Shown: positions 1 through 8,864 of the stretch, piece by piece
Layout of the letters: each line of letters opens with the position of its first letter
How positions within the stretch are numbered: the stretch's first letter is position 1
Assembly: GCA_949949005.1 (NCBI GenBank)
Contig: CATLHM010000021.1
Coordinates: 1 to 42,358 of the forward strand
DNA length: 42,358 nt
Direction of reading: 5' to 3'
Source: an uncultured Lachnospiraceae bacterium
Lineage (GTDB): Bacteria > Bacillota > Clostridia > Lachnospirales > Lachnospiraceae
Program-made: the position numbers and the translations under genes
The notes under the pieces: model-generated
Databases searched by the model: none
Told to the model about the DNA's origin: nothing
Seen by the model: only the letters and a program-made list of their open reading frames with translations

Positions 1-593
1 GGGCAGCAGGCGGCCAGGAAGGTGCTGAAGGAGCAGGCGGGGCAGCAGGGGCAGGCCCTTCCCTCAGTTTTGACGATTTTTTAAAGGATCCGAAAAATCA
101 GGCAGAATTTGATCGGAGAGTAGGCAAAGCCCTGGAAACAAGCCGGAGCAAAATGCAGGCTGAACTCAATACCAAGGTGCAGGAAGCTGTAACTGAGGCC
201 GAGAAGATGGCCAAAATGAACGCTGAGCAGAAAGCACAGTATGAGAGGGAGAAGAAAGAGAAGGAGATTGCCGACAGAGAAGCGGCTCTCACCAAAAGAG
301 AGCTCACAGCAACGGCAAAGGAGCAGCTTGCAGAGAAGGGGCTCCCCGTTTCCCTAGCCGCTGTGCTGAATTATTCCAATGCCGAGGAATGCAGCGCCTC
401 AATAGAGGCTGTGGGAAAAGCATTCCAGGAGGCAGTTGAGAAGGCGGTGAATGACCGTCTGAGCGGCGGGAAGCCGCCGAAAAAGGCCGGAGATCAGACC
501 GCATATACCATGGAGCAGATTAAGGCAATGAGCCCTGCTGAAATAAATAAGAATTGGGAAGCGGTGCAGGCGGCCATGCAGGCAGAAAAATAA
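1..593 (+). CDS. Phage scaffold-like protein (DUF4355 type), 5' end outside the window
   Basis: The reading frame is open from the first bases, so the start codon lies upstream; about 196 residues are visible. A Gly/Ala/Glu-rich stretch is followed by the motif SFDDFLKDPKNQAEFDRR, a long charged coiled-coil region (about residues 45-115) and a tail containing YTMEQIKAMSPAEINKNWE. This layout and its place just before the major capsid gene are typical of DUF4355-type scaffold proteins, which guide capsid assembly and are then removed. The family call rests on motif recognition and synteny. An internal ATG at 153 exists, but the conserved motif lies upstream of it, so it is not the start. Confidence 0.85.
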   Translation, partial: AAGGQEGAEGAGGAAGAGPSLSFDDFLKDPKNQAEFDRRVGKALETSRSKMQAELNTKVQEAVTEAEKMAKMNAEQKAQYEREKKEKEIADREAALTKRELTATAKEQLAEKGLPVSLAAVLNYSNAEECSASIEAVGKAFQEAVEKAVNDRLSGGKPPKKAGDQTAYTMEQIKAMSPAEINKNWEAVQAAMQAEK

Positions 594-617
594 AGCGAAT
601 AAAGGAGGAAAGAAAAA

Positions 618-1469
618 ATGTCAGTAGCAAACTTTATCCCCACAATTTGGAGCGCCAGGCTTTTGGCACACCTTGACAAGGCGCATGTGTATGCTGCCCT
701 GGTAAACCGGGATTATGAAGGGGAGATCAAAAACTATGGTGATACCGTGAAAATCAATCAGATCGGGGATGTCACCATTAAGGACTACACGAAAGGGAAG
801 GATATTGACGATCCGGAGGAGCTGAACGGCGATCAGAACACCCTCACCATTGATCAGGCGAAATATTTCAACTTTTCCATTGATGATGTGGATGCCGCTC
901 AGGTGAACCCTAAACTCATGGATTCGGCCATGCAGCGCTCAGCATATGCCATGAACGATACAACGGATCTTTTCCTGGCAAACCTTTTGTATTTGGGAGC
1001 TGAGAACAATGGCACGAACCTGGGAACGGATGCAGCGCCGATTGTACCGGCCAAAGATAATGCCTATGATTACCTGGTGGATCTTTCCACGGATTTGACA
1101 GAAAAGAACGTGCCCACGATTGGGAGATGGGCGGTTATTCCGGCATGGTATCACGGCCTTTTGCTGAAAGATAGCAGATTTGTGGGAAATGGTACAGATT
1201 ACAACAAGGCACTCATTGAAGGCGGTGAGATTGGTGTGGCAGCGGGATTCAGAATTTGGCTCTCCAACAATGTGCCGAATACTGAGGGGGAGAAGTACAA
1301 GATCATTGCCGGAACCAATGCGGCAGGCTCCTATGCTGAGCAGATTCTCAAAACTGAGGCATACCGGCCTGAAAAGAGATTCTCCGACGCTGTGAAGGGC
1401 CTGCATGTGTATGGTGCCAAGGTATTGCAGCCCAAGTGTATCTCTGTATTGACAGCAAATAAGAACTAA
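618..1469 (+). CDS. Phage major capsid protein
   Basis: A 283-residue protein that begins 24 bases after the scaffold gene behind an AAAGGAGGAAAG ribosome binding site. Opening residues SVANFIPTIWSARLL, the central NDTTDLFLANLL segment and the C-terminal GLHVYGAKVLQPKCI resemble P22-type/HK97-fold coat proteins of clostridial siphophages. It would form the icosahedral shell. The order scaffold, capsid, small head proteins, tail genes supports the role. There is no sign of a cleaved N-terminal delta domain, which fits a separate scaffold gene. Confidence 0.9.
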   Translation: MSVANFIPTIWSARLLAHLDKAHVYAALVNRDYEGEIKNYGDTVKINQIGDVTIKDYTKGKDIDDPEELNGDQNTLTIDQAKYFNFSIDDVDAAQVNPKLMDSAMQRSAYAMNDTTDLFLANLLYLGAENNGTNLGTDAAPIVPAKDNAYDYLVDLSTDLTEKNVPTIGRWAVIPAWYHGLLLKDSRFVGNGTDYNKALIEGGEIGVAAGFRIWLSNNVPNTEGEKYKIIAGTNAAGSYAEQILKTEAYRPEKRFSDAVKGLHVYGAKVLQPKCISVLTANKN

Positions 1470-1485
1470 GGAAGGAGGGCCAACA

Positions 1486-1983
1486 ATGTTCATCTATAAC
1501 AAGAAAAACGGAAACATTCAGGAGTGCCATAATGCGGATGCCATTAAGGTATGCCGGAAAGATACAGATCATTATTTGGTAGCAGCAACCAGGGAGGAGC
1601 TTGAAGGGAAGGCGGCAAATAAGCCTCAGGAGGAACCCAAAAAGCCGGAGGCGGGGGAAAATACCAAAGAACCCGAAAAAGCCGCTCCTGAGGGCGCTGA
1701 GAAGCTCACAGAGGGAAATGGAGAGCAGCAGGCAGCAGGAGGAAACGCTGAAGGCGGTGAGAAACAGCAGGAGGAAACCGGTGAAGGCAGCGGGAAACCG
1801 GAAGAGGGAGCCGGAGAAGAGAAAACTGGCAATGATCCTCTGAATGGTGCCGGTGATGAACGTCTTGCAGAGCTGAATGGGAAAAAGGTGGCTGAGCTGA
1901 GGGAGATTGCCAAAGGAATGGGGATCCAGGGGTATGCAAACATGAATAAGGATACCCTGGTGGCCATGATTATGAACCATTAA
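1486..1983 (+). CDS. Phage head-region protein with Lys/Glu/Pro-rich middle and C-terminal SAP/HeH-like domain
   Basis: A 165-residue protein with a GGAGGGCC ribosome binding site 5 bases before ATG. It has three parts: a short N-terminal segment (1-45), a low-complexity region rich in Glu, Lys, Pro, Gly and Ala (about 46-120), and a compact C-terminal helix-extended loop-helix segment, KVAELREIAKGMGIQGY, like Rho N-terminal or SAP/HeH motifs that bind nucleic acid. Proteins of this kind often lie just after the capsid gene in clostridial phages. Its exact role is unknown; a head decoration or DNA-contact role is only an inference from position and motif. Confidence 0.65.
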   Translation: MFIYNKKNGNIQECHNADAIKVCRKDTDHYLVAATREELEGKAANKPQEEPKKPEAGENTKEPEKAAPEGAEKLTEGNGEQQAAGGNAEGGEKQQEETGEGSGKPEEGAGEEKTGNDPLNGAGDERLAELNGKKVAELREIAKGMGIQGYANMNKDTLVAMIMNH

Positions 1984-1998
1984 GCGGGAGGCGATATT

Positions 1999-2355
1999 GT
2001 GACAGATGTGGAAATGCTCAAAAAGATAACGGGAGAGGGGGATGAAGAGCTCCTCTCCCTTTTGCTGTCCATGGCAGAGGAAAAGGTGCTCTCCCTGGCA
2101 AACCGGAGAAAAATGATCTATCCGCTGAAGCCTGCGGTGAGAGAATGGGCCACTGTGGCCTATAACCGTATGGGAATGCAGGGAGAAACAAGCCGGAGCG
2201 AAGGCGGGATCTCTTCAGCATTTGCAGAGATTCCAAAAGATATTGAAACCGTGATAAAACGGTACAGATTAGGGAGGATCGGCGGCCATGCGTATGAGAA
2301 GGAGCCTGATGAAGAGTTACCACCTGAGGAGGAGGAAAACGGGGAAGGATCGTGA
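1999..2355 (+). CDS. Phage head-tail connector protein (gp6-like)
   Basis: A 118-residue protein starting at GTG with a GCGGGAGGCG binding site upstream. The N-terminal helical segment (DVEMLKKITGEGDEELLSLL), the Arg/Tyr-rich middle (REWATVAYNRMG) and the GISSAFAEIPKDIETVIKRYR segment match the compact helical DNA-packaging/connector family that binds below the portal. Its place between the capsid and head-closure genes agrees. The last residues are very acidic. An ATG-start alternative would remove the conserved N-terminus. Confidence 0.8.
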   Translation: MTDVEMLKKITGEGDEELLSLLLSMAEEKVLSLANRRKMIYPLKPAVREWATVAYNRMGMQGETSRSEGGISSAFAEIPKDIETVIKRYRLGRIGGHAYEKEPDEELPPEEEENGEGS

Positions 2356-2614
2356 AGGCGGCTCCATTGTGGAATATGAGGAAGCGGTGGAGATCAGGGC
2401 AACCATATGGCCCGCAAGCGGCAAAGTGCAGGCTGAAATGTATGGAGAGAGGCTCACCTATATCAAAAATATGGAATATGGGGGAGTTGAGGCCATGCAG
2501 GAAGGTGATGGCATATGCGTGTTTGTGGGGCCGGAAGCCGGGCCGGATTATAAAATCATTTCCATAAAACCGGAGTACAGCCCAAAGGTGATGGAGTTGG
2601 AAAGGATAATGTAA
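2309..2614 (+). CDS. Phage head closure/stopper-like protein
   Basis: The chosen start at 2309 has AAGGAG four bases upstream and gives MKSYHLRRRKTG, the usual opening of this clostridial family; an in-frame ATG at 2288 is less likely. The product is 101 residues with the segment IRATIWPASGKVQAEMYGER and a C-terminal domain holding YKIISIKPEYSPKVMELER. It overlaps the connector gene by 47 bases, which suggests translational coupling. Head-closure proteins plug the connector after DNA packaging. The function is inferred from family resemblance and gene order. Confidence 0.72.
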   Translation: MKSYHLRRRKTGKDREGGSIVEYEEAVEIRATIWPASGKVQAEMYGERLTYIKNMEYGGVEAMQEGDGICVFVGPEAGPDYKIISIKPEYSPKVMELERIM

Positions 2615-3120
2615 TGGCAGTAAACGGTGTACAGAGCTTAATGAGAAAATTCAATCAGTTGGGGAGCATGGAGCCCATTGTGTACAAGTCTGTAAAACGG
2701 CAGGCCGAGGTTGTGAGAGGTGTGGCGGTGAAGCTGTGCCCGGTATATTACCCTAAAGGCGATCCGATCCCTGGTGTATCTTCAGGAGAATTGAGAAACA
2801 GCATATATACAAAGGTGGAGCAGGATGCGGATGCAACTATTGGATGTGTTTACACCAATAAAGCATATGCTCCCTATGTAGAATTTGGCACCGGGCCGGT
2901 GGGCGAGGCTAACCATGCAGGGATCTCTCCCAATGTTCCGGTGGCATACCGGCAGGATGGGTGGGTGTGGCAGGATGAAGAGGGCGGCTTCCATTCCACG
3001 GAAGGGCAACCGGCTCAGCCATTCATGTACCCTGCCCTGAAATCCATGGAAAAGCATGTGATAACGGCAATAGGAAACGATTTGCAGGCAGCAATGAGAG
3101 AGGTTGGTGGAAATCAATGA
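2614..3120 (+). CDS. Phage HK97 gp10-like tail/head-tail joining protein
   Basis: A 168-residue protein whose ATG shares its A with the previous gene's TAA. It contains the features of the gp10-like family: a helical N-terminus, a GELRNSIYTKVE motif, then YAPYVEFGTGPVG and QPAQPFMYPALKS near the C-terminus. Such proteins join head and tail or help tail completion. The next gene overlaps its stop by 4 bases, as expected of a tightly packed phage operon. It looks full length. Confidence 0.85.
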   Translation: MAVNGVQSLMRKFNQLGSMEPIVYKSVKRQAEVVRGVAVKLCPVYYPKGDPIPGVSSGELRNSIYTKVEQDADATIGCVYTNKAYAPYVEFGTGPVGEANHAGISPNVPVAYRQDGWVWQDEEGGFHSTEGQPAQPFMYPALKSMEKHVITAIGNDLQAAMREVGGNQ

Positions 3121-3476
3121 TCAATGTGAAAGATCAGGTATATGGGGCAATCCAGGGCATTACAGAGAATGTGAGTGATACATACCCAAAGGAGTGGGCT
3201 GTGCTTCCTGCTATCCAGTACACTGAGGAGGATAATTCTGTGGTGGAATGGGTGGATAACAAGGAAAGCAAGGCCCATCTTCTCTATAAGGTGGATATTT
3301 GGAACAATGCAAGCACCTCAGAGGTAACTATGAAGGTGGATGCTGCCATATCTGCCCTGGGATTGAAGCGCATTGCATGTGGTGATGTTGCGGATCCGTC
3401 CGGCCTGAAGCATAAGGTTATGCGGTATGAGGGCATTATTGATGTGGATACCGAAAGAGTATACAACAATTATTAA
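3117..3476 (+). CDS. Phage tail terminator/completion-like protein (DUF3168-like)
   Basis: A 119-residue protein overlapping the gp10-like gene by ATGA. The segments YPKEWAVLPAIQYTEEDNSV and the C-terminal KHKVMRYEGIIDVDTERVYN fit the alpha/beta minor tail protein family that caps the tail tube at the head end. The position immediately before the tail tube gene supports this. Family membership is inferred from sequence style, since no catalytic motif exists to check. Confidence 0.75.
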   Translation: MINVKDQVYGAIQGITENVSDTYPKEWAVLPAIQYTEEDNSVVEWVDNKESKAHLLYKVDIWNNASTSEVTMKVDAAISALGLKRIACGDVADPSGLKHKVMRYEGIIDVDTERVYNNY

Positions 3477-3497
3477 AGCAAGGAGGTAAAGAGAAAC

Positions 3498-3911
3498 ATG
3501 TTAGCGAATGGTGCAACACTGGGATACAGAAAAAAGGGCTCCACTGAGGAGTATAAGAACCTTACCGGCCTGAAGGAGATCCCTGAATTGGGTGACGATC
3601 CGGAAAAGGTGGAGAATACCGGCCTGGCCGATAAGGTGAAGCAGTATGAATTTGGTATTGGGGATGCGGGTGATCTTACTTATAAATTCAAGTATGAGAA
3701 CACTTCAGAAGATTCCCCGTACAGAGTAATGAGAAAAGCGGGAGCCACAAAGGAGGTACTCTCTTTCTGTGAGGAGCTGCCCGATGGCACCCGGTACGAA
3801 TACGATGCCCAGGTATCTGTAAAGAGATCGGGCGGTGGTGTGAATGGTGTAATGGAGTGGGATCTCAATATGGCCCTTCAGAGTGAGATTGTAACAACGG
3901 ATCCGGCATAA
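3498..3911 (+). CDS. Phage major tail tube protein
   Basis: A 137-residue protein with an AAGGAGG binding site upstream. The opening MLANGATLGYRKKGS, the middle KYENTSEDSPYRVMRK and the C-terminal WDLNMALQSEIVTTDPA are characteristic of tube proteins in clostridial siphophages, which stack as hexameric rings to form the tail. It sits between the tail terminator and the assembly chaperones, the standard siphophage order. No bacterial Ig-like extension is present. Confidence 0.85.
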   Translation: MLANGATLGYRKKGSTEEYKNLTGLKEIPELGDDPEKVENTGLADKVKQYEFGIGDAGDLTYKFKYENTSEDSPYRVMRKAGATKEVLSFCEELPDGTRYEYDAQVSVKRSGGGVNGVMEWDLNMALQSEIVTTDPA

Positions 3912-3934
3912 AAAGCATATAGGAGGATAAGAAA

Positions 3935-4444
3935 ATGGGATTGTTTGGAAATAACAAGGATGAAGCAATGGCGGCAGCAGTAGAGGCAGCGAATAAGGGA
4001 GAAGCTGAGGAAACCAAGAAGGAGCAGCAGGAAGCAGGAGCGGCAGAGGAGAACAAAGTGATCGAAATGCCCAAAAGAAAGCCTTTTGCATTGTGGGAGG
4101 TAGGAGGGCAGAGCTATAAGCTGAAGCTGAAAACCTCTGCTATTGTGGAGCTTGAAAGCAAGTATAAAACCAACTTAATGAATATCATGGGATCCGGCCA
4201 GGGCGGTATGCCTGCCCTCTCTGTAATGTTGGATGTGGCCCATGCTGCAATGAAGGACTGGAACCACGGGATCACCAAAAACGGGGTAATGGATATTTTC
4301 AATAGATACATTGAGGAGGGAGGCTCTCAGTTGTCGTTTTACATGACTGTATACATGGAGATTTTCACAGTGAGCGGTTTTTTCTCTGTAAACCTGAGCA
4401 ATCAGATGGGGGAGGCCCTTCAGGAAGCGCAGGAAACCATGTAA
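3935..4444 (+). CDS. Phage tail assembly chaperone (first frame)
   Basis: A 169-residue protein with a Glu/Lys/Ala-rich N-terminus (about 1-45), then a folded domain beginning FALWEVGGQSYKLKLKTSAI, as in tail assembly chaperones of Firmicute siphophages. These coat the tape measure protein while the tube polymerises. It lies directly between the tube gene and a second small ORF in the -1 frame, the arrangement in which many phages make a minority -1 frameshift product. I see the overlapping open frames but no convincing slippery heptamer. Confidence 0.75.
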   Translation: MGLFGNNKDEAMAAAVEAANKGEAEETKKEQQEAGAAEENKVIEMPKRKPFALWEVGGQSYKLKLKTSAIVELESKYKTNLMNIMGSGQGGMPALSVMLDVAHAAMKDWNHGITKNGVMDIFNRYIEEGGSQLSFYMTVYMEIFTVSGFFSVNLSNQMGEALQEAQETM

Positions 4445-4473
4445 AAGAGCCTGAATCAGTATCAGAGGCAATA

Positions 4474-4962
4474 ATGGGGCTGTATCCGGTATTTTTAGAT
4501 GCCGGGTATGGCCCTGAATATTTTTGGGAGCTGAGTTTTGGAGAGGTGAGCGATCTCCTGGAAAGCTATGCCAGGAGGAAAGAGCACGAACAGAAGAAAC
4601 GGGAGGCAGAACTGAAGGATCAGATCATGCTCCTCTTCAACCAGGCCCTTCAGATCGGCAATGTGGTTGGGAGGCTCATGGATAACAAGGTGGCCATCCG
4701 GCTCCCGAAAGAGTATTACCCGGAACTATTTGGAAATGAGGAGGAAAAGACAAATTTCACCGAGCAGGAAGATGCAGGGGATAAGCGCAAACTGAGCCCG
4801 GAAATGGAGTTACACAAGGCAAGAATGGATGACTTTATCTTCAGGCACAACATGGCCATGAGGGAACGATTGGCCAGGGAGCGAGGTGAAGAGAACAGTG
4901 GAAGGAATGACACTGGAACGGCTGCAAGTAATCATAGAGGCACAGACACGGGCCTATTATGA
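4474..4962 (+). CDS. Phage tail assembly chaperone, second part (possible -1 frameshift extension)
   Basis: A 162-residue frame starting YPVFLDAGYGPEYFWELSFG, with many Glu and Lys residues, as seen in the second cistron before tape measure genes. It is in the -1 frame relative to the preceding gene, and that frame stays open upstream through at least 4381, so a frameshift fusion is possible. An independent start at ATG 4474 with a weak AGAGG upstream is also possible. The gene overlaps the tape measure start by 77 bases. Confidence 0.65.
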   Translation: MGLYPVFLDAGYGPEYFWELSFGEVSDLLESYARRKEHEQKKREAELKDQIMLLFNQALQIGNVVGRLMDNKVAIRLPKEYYPELFGNEEEKTNFTEQEDAGDKRKLSPEMELHKARMDDFIFRHNMAMRERLARERGEENSGRNDTGTAASNHRGTDTGLL

Positions 4963-7900
4963 GGAGCTGCAAAAGGTACAGCAGCAGACCAAAAAAGCAA
5001 CCAGTGCAGTTGAAAAGCAAACAGAAAAAATAAAGAGTGCATTTGGCAAAATTGGGAAGGCGGTGGCGGTTGCCTTTTCTGTGACAGCGCTCATTAGTTT
5101 TGGAAAGAGCTGCATTGAGTTGGGCTCTGACCTGGCAGAGGTGCAGAATGTGGTGGATGTCACATTCGGAGCAATGTCTGAAACTATAAACCATTTTGCC
5201 AGGGATGCACTTGAGCAATTTGGCCTATCTGAAACAAGCGCCAAGAAGTACACCTCTACATTGGGGGCCATGCTGAAATCTATGGGGATAGCCACAGACC
5301 AGGCGGCAGAAATGTCTATGGAAATGGCGGGGCTTGCGGCAGATATGGCCTCTTTTTATAACCTGGAAACGGATGCGGCATTTGAGAAAATCCGATCCGG
5401 AATATCAGGAGAAACCGAACCTCTGAAACAGTTGGGGATCAATCTGTCTGTGGCAAACCTGGAAGCCTATGCCCTGAGCCAGGGCATGACGAAGGCTTAT
5501 AGCGCAATGTCACAGCAGGAGCAGGCGATCCTCAGGTATAACTATCTTTTATCAGTGACAGCAGATGCACAAGGCGATTTTGCCCGCACCTCAGACGGGT
5601 GGGCTAACCAGGTGCGGATCCTCACTGAGAGATTTAATGCACTGAAGGCGGCCATTGGGCAGGGCCTCATTGCTGTATTGACACCGGTGATCCGGGTGCT
5701 TAATCAGCTATTGGCCAAAATATTGACAGTAACCGATGCCTTCAGCAATTTCATAGCGAAGATCACCGGAAAGAATACCAAAACCACAACCTCAGTGAAT
5801 GAAATGGGAGGGGCCCTGGATTCAGCAACGGATTCAGCGGGAAGCCTCTCAGGGGCCACGGATAAGGCGGGGAAATCAGCAAAGAAGGCAGAGGAGGCTT
5901 TTCATGGCCTTGCTTCCTTTGATGAAATTCACAGCCTCACAAAGGCAGCAGAGGACAGTGGAAGCGGCGGATCCGGGGGAGGCGGTGGAGGAGCTTCAGG
6001 AGGAGCGCTCTCTGAGAGTATTGTGGATGCAGCAGACGAAGCAGACGCAACACTAAACCCGGTACTGGAAAAGATTTGGAACCGGCTGAAGGAGCTTGCT
6101 GAGCTCTTTAAGAACGGATTTAAGGCAGGCCTGGGGGATGTAACCCTGGAGCCTTTAAAGCAGGCTATTGAGGGAATTAAGAAGAGCCTGAAGGAGATTT
6201 GGACGGATCCCGCCGTATTGCAGGCGGCCAATAACTTCCTGGATACCTGGGCCTATTCTTTAGGGCAGCAGGCAGGAGCGGCGGCAAGCATAGGGATCAC
6301 AATAGCCACAAACCTATTAGGCGGCCTGAATAAGTACCTGGATCAGAACAAAGAGCGGATCAAGCAGCACATTGTTAGCATGTTTGATATAAGCTCAGAA
6401 ATCGTGAAGATGCAGGGGGATTTTGCCCAGGCGGCGGCCAATATCTTCTCTGTATTTGGAGGAGAGAACGGGCAGCAGGTAACGGCCAACATAATAGGGA
6501 TTTTTGCCAATGCGGCTATGGGTGCAGCCGAGATCGGGGCTAAGCTGTACCGGGATATAACAGATATAATTACAAGGCCCTTTATAGATAATCAGGATAA
6601 GTTTAAAACAGCCCTGGATGGCACCCTGGGAGTGTTGAGCGGCTTTTTGGGAAATATCAAGCAAGTGGTGGATGACACCTTCAGCAAGGCTAATGAGGTG
6701 TATGATCAGCATTTGGCTCCCATGTTCAGCTCACTGGCAGCAGGGCTCAGCAGCATAACCGGGAAATTACTGGATGCCTATAACTCATATATTCTCCCGG
6801 TACTGGAAGGCCTTCAGGCGAAGGTGAAGCCGCTGATTGATGAACACATACAGCCCGCAATTAACAAGGGCCTGGAACTGATCGGAAAGATAGCGGATGC
6901 AATAAAGGATATTTGGGAGCAGACGCTTCAGCCATTCATTGAGTGGTTTATTGCCACGGTGGCCCCGTACATAGCGGCGGCCCTGGATACGGTGGGAAGC
7001 GTTTTCCTGACAGTGGCCGGTGTGGTTGCTGATGTGATCGGGAATATATTTGACGCATTGGGCGGCCTGATTGATTTTATAGCCGGAGTGTTTACTGGTG
7101 ACTGGCAGAGGGCATGGGAAGGAATTAAAACCTTTTTCTCTGCAATATGGGATGCCATAAAGAATATAGTGAGCGCTGTGTGGAGTGCGATCAAGGCCAT
7201 TATTTCCACGGCCCTGGGAGTAATCTCTTCAGTTATTAGTGCGGTGCTGAACACAATCAAAACCATTTTTTCAACCATTTGGGAGGCGATCAAAACTCTC
7301 ATAAATACAGTGTGGAATGCCATAAAAAGCATAATCAGCACCACAATCAACACGATAAGCACGATCATAAGCACTGTACTGAATGCGATAAAAACAACCT
7401 TCAGCACGATTTTTGAGAGTATAAAGAATACAGTAACAACAATTTTTAATGCAATCAAAACCTTCATAACTACAACAATCAATACCATAAGCACCACACT
7501 CAGCACTGTGTTGAATATCATCAAGACTACCTTCAGCACAATACTGGAAAACATAAAAAATACAGTTACAACCGTATTCAATGCAATCAAGGCCTTCATA
7601 ACCACAACCATAAACACAATAAGCACCACAATAAGCACCGTACTGAATGCGATCAAGACTACATTCAGCACGATACTGGAAAGTATAAAAAATACAGTTA
7701 CAACGGTTTTCAATGCCATAAAGAGCACGATCACCACAATCATAAATGCGGTGAGCACTACGATCAGCACTGTGCTGAATAGTATCAAAACCACTTTTAG
7801 CACAATCCTGAATAGCATCAAAACAACCGTAAATACCATTTTCAATGCTATAAAGAGCACGATCACCACGATAATGGGAACGATTCAGAGCGGAATAAGC

Positions 7901-8464
7901 ACAGCCCTGAGCAGTATTAAAACAACGTGGAGTAATATGTGGGAGAGCATGAAAACCACGGTGATCAATATCTTCAATGGAATTTGGAGCTCTATAAAAG
8001 GGGTGATAAATTCCATAATTGGAGGAATTGAGAAAATGGCAAACGGAGTGATCAATGGTATTAACGGAATGATCCGGGCGCTGAATAACCTGAGCTTTGA
8101 TGTGCCGGATTGGGTGCCGGAGATAGGAGGGAAAACATTTGGCTTTAATATCTCCACAATAGGCAATATATCCATTCCAAGGCTTGCAAAGGGCGGTGTG
8201 GTAGACCAGGCCACTATTGCAATGGTAGGAGAGGCCGGGCAGGAGGCGGTTGTGCCACTTGAAAACAACACCGGATGGATGGATAAGGTGGCGGCCAGGA
8301 TTGGGGAAATTATCTCAATGAATCTGAGGGCTATCATTGGAGAAATGGATGGCGCTGAGGAGTGGCAGACAATTCACACAACCGTATTGCTTGACAGTAA
8401 AACACTGGTGGAACAAACAGACAAATACAGACGGAGAAAAGGCTATCAGATGGCCAACGCATAA
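4886..8464 (+). CDS. Phage tail tape measure protein
   Basis: The largest gene of the window (up to 1192 residues). It sets tail length and helps DNA passage. The N-terminal part has the tape-measure core with SKKYTSTLGAMLKSMG-like text and IRSGISGETEPLKQLG; a Gly/Ser linker lies near residues 350-370. Residues about 789-1052 form six 44-residue repeats rich in Thr, Ile, Ser and Asn (six 132-bp units, 7250-8041). The C-terminus has MVGEAGQEAVVPLEN, a common tape-measure ending. The start may be GTG 4886 (GGGAG upstream) or ATG 4907; 4907 gives the cleaner family-like start MTLERLQVIIEAQT. Confidence 0.93.
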   Translation: MKRTVEGMTLERLQVIIEAQTRAYYEELQKVQQQTKKATSAVEKQTEKIKSAFGKIGKAVAVAFSVTALISFGKSCIELGSDLAEVQNVVDVTFGAMSETINHFARDALEQFGLSETSAKKYTSTLGAMLKSMGIATDQAAEMSMEMAGLAADMASFYNLETDAAFEKIRSGISGETEPLKQLGINLSVANLEAYALSQGMTKAYSAMSQQEQAILRYNYLLSVTADAQGDFARTSDGWANQVRILTERFNALKAAIGQGLIAVLTPVIRVLNQLLAKILTVTDAFSNFIAKITGKNTKTTTSVNEMGGALDSATDSAGSLSGATDKAGKSAKKAEEAFHGLASFDEIHSLTKAAEDSGSGGSGGGGGGASGGALSESIVDAADEADATLNPVLEKIWNRLKELAELFKNGFKAGLGDVTLEPLKQAIEGIKKSLKEIWTDPAVLQAANNFLDTWAYSLGQQAGAAASIGITIATNLLGGLNKYLDQNKERIKQHIVSMFDISSEIVKMQGDFAQAAANIFSVFGGENGQQVTANIIGIFANAAMGAAEIGAKLYRDITDIITRPFIDNQDKFKTALDGTLGVLSGFLGNIKQVVDDTFSKANEVYDQHLAPMFSSLAAGLSSITGKLLDAYNSYILPVLEGLQAKVKPLIDEHIQPAINKGLELIGKIADAIKDIWEQTLQPFIEWFIATVAPYIAAALDTVGSVFLTVAGVVADVIGNIFDALGGLIDFIAGVFTGDWQRAWEGIKTFFSAIWDAIKNIVSAVWSAIKAIISTALGVISSVISAVLNTIKTIFSTIWEAIKTLINTVWNAIKSIISTTINTISTIISTVLNAIKTTFSTIFESIKNTVTTIFNAIKTFITTTINTISTTLSTVLNIIKTTFSTILENIKNTVTTVFNAIKAFITTTINTISTTISTVLNAIKTTFSTILESIKNTVTTVFNAIKSTITTIINAVSTTISTVLNSIKTTFSTILNSIKTTVNTIFNAIKSTITTIMGTIQSGISTALSSIKTTWSNMWESMKTTVINIFNGIWSSIKGVINSIIGGIEKMANGVINGINGMIRALNNLSFDVPDWVPEIGGKTFGFNISTIGNISIPRLAKGGVVDQATIAMVGEAGQEAVVPLENNTGWMDKVAARIGEIISMNLRAIIGEMDGAEEWQTIHTTVLLDSKTLVEQTDKYRRRKGYQMANA
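7250..8041 (+). repeat. Six 132-bp tandem repeats inside the tape measure gene
   Basis: The marker text AA(T/C)xxxATCAAxAC recurs at 7250, 7382, 7514, 7646, 7778 and 7910, an exact spacing of 132 bases (44 codons) each time, with many synonymous differences between units. Each unit encodes about four 11-residue blocks of the type STVLNAIKTTF. The length in codons is kept while the DNA diverges, so selection on protein length is likely. Confidence 0.9.
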
Positions 8465-8482
8465 GGAGGGGAGAGAGAACGC

Positions 8483-8854
8483 ATGGCGGCAAAATATCAT
8501 AATATTCTGATTGTGGGCGGGGTATCTCTCCCCGATCCCTCTCAGATGACTATATCCGATTATGACATATCGGAGAGTGAGAGAAATGCCAACGGAAAAA
8601 TGGTATCTCAGATCATACGGGAGGACGTGCATAAAATTGAGTGTAAATGGTTCGTGCTCAGGCCGGATGAATACATGGTAATAAGGCGGGCAATAAAGAA
8701 AAAGTTTGGGCTGAGCGTGAATTTTTTCATACCGGATCAAAATGCCGGAGGAAGCCTGGAAATGTATGCCGGGGATAGAAAAACACCCATTTACACCTAT
8801 GAGGAGGGGAGGCCGGTATATAAAGATTTTACAGTAAACTTTATTGAAATGTAG
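8483..8854 (+). CDS. Phage tail protein after the tape measure (distal-tail-like, DUF6711 style)
   Basis: A 123-residue protein with an AAGGAGGGGAG binding site. The segments ILIVGGVSLPDPSQMTISDY, RNANGKMVSQIIRED and the C-terminal RPVYKDFTVNFIEM fit small distal tail/baseplate proteins that occur between the tape measure gene and the large tail-tip protein in clostridial phages. The job, as a hub that links tube and tip, is inferred from position. Confidence 0.7.
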   Translation: MAAKYHNILIVGGVSLPDPSQMTISDYDISESERNANGKMVSQIIREDVHKIECKWFVLRPDEYMVIRRAIKKKFGLSVNFFIPDQNAGGSLEMYAGDRKTPIYTYEEGRPVYKDFTVNFIEM

Positions 8855-8864
8855 GTGATGCAGT

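Noticed and set aside
939..1493. Minus-strand frame of 184 codons opposite the capsid gene
   Set aside because: It is a shadow of the highly conserved capsid frame, without a start signal or family resemblance.
6928..7869. A 313-codon open frame on the minus strand inside the tape measure gene
   Set aside because: It is the antisense of the 132-bp repeats, low-complexity (Val/Ile/Leu) and without a ribosome binding site; the tape measure frame explains the openness.
7250..8041. CRISPR-like regular repeats
   Set aside because: The units are contiguous, coding and 132 bp long with no spacers; they are protein repeats.
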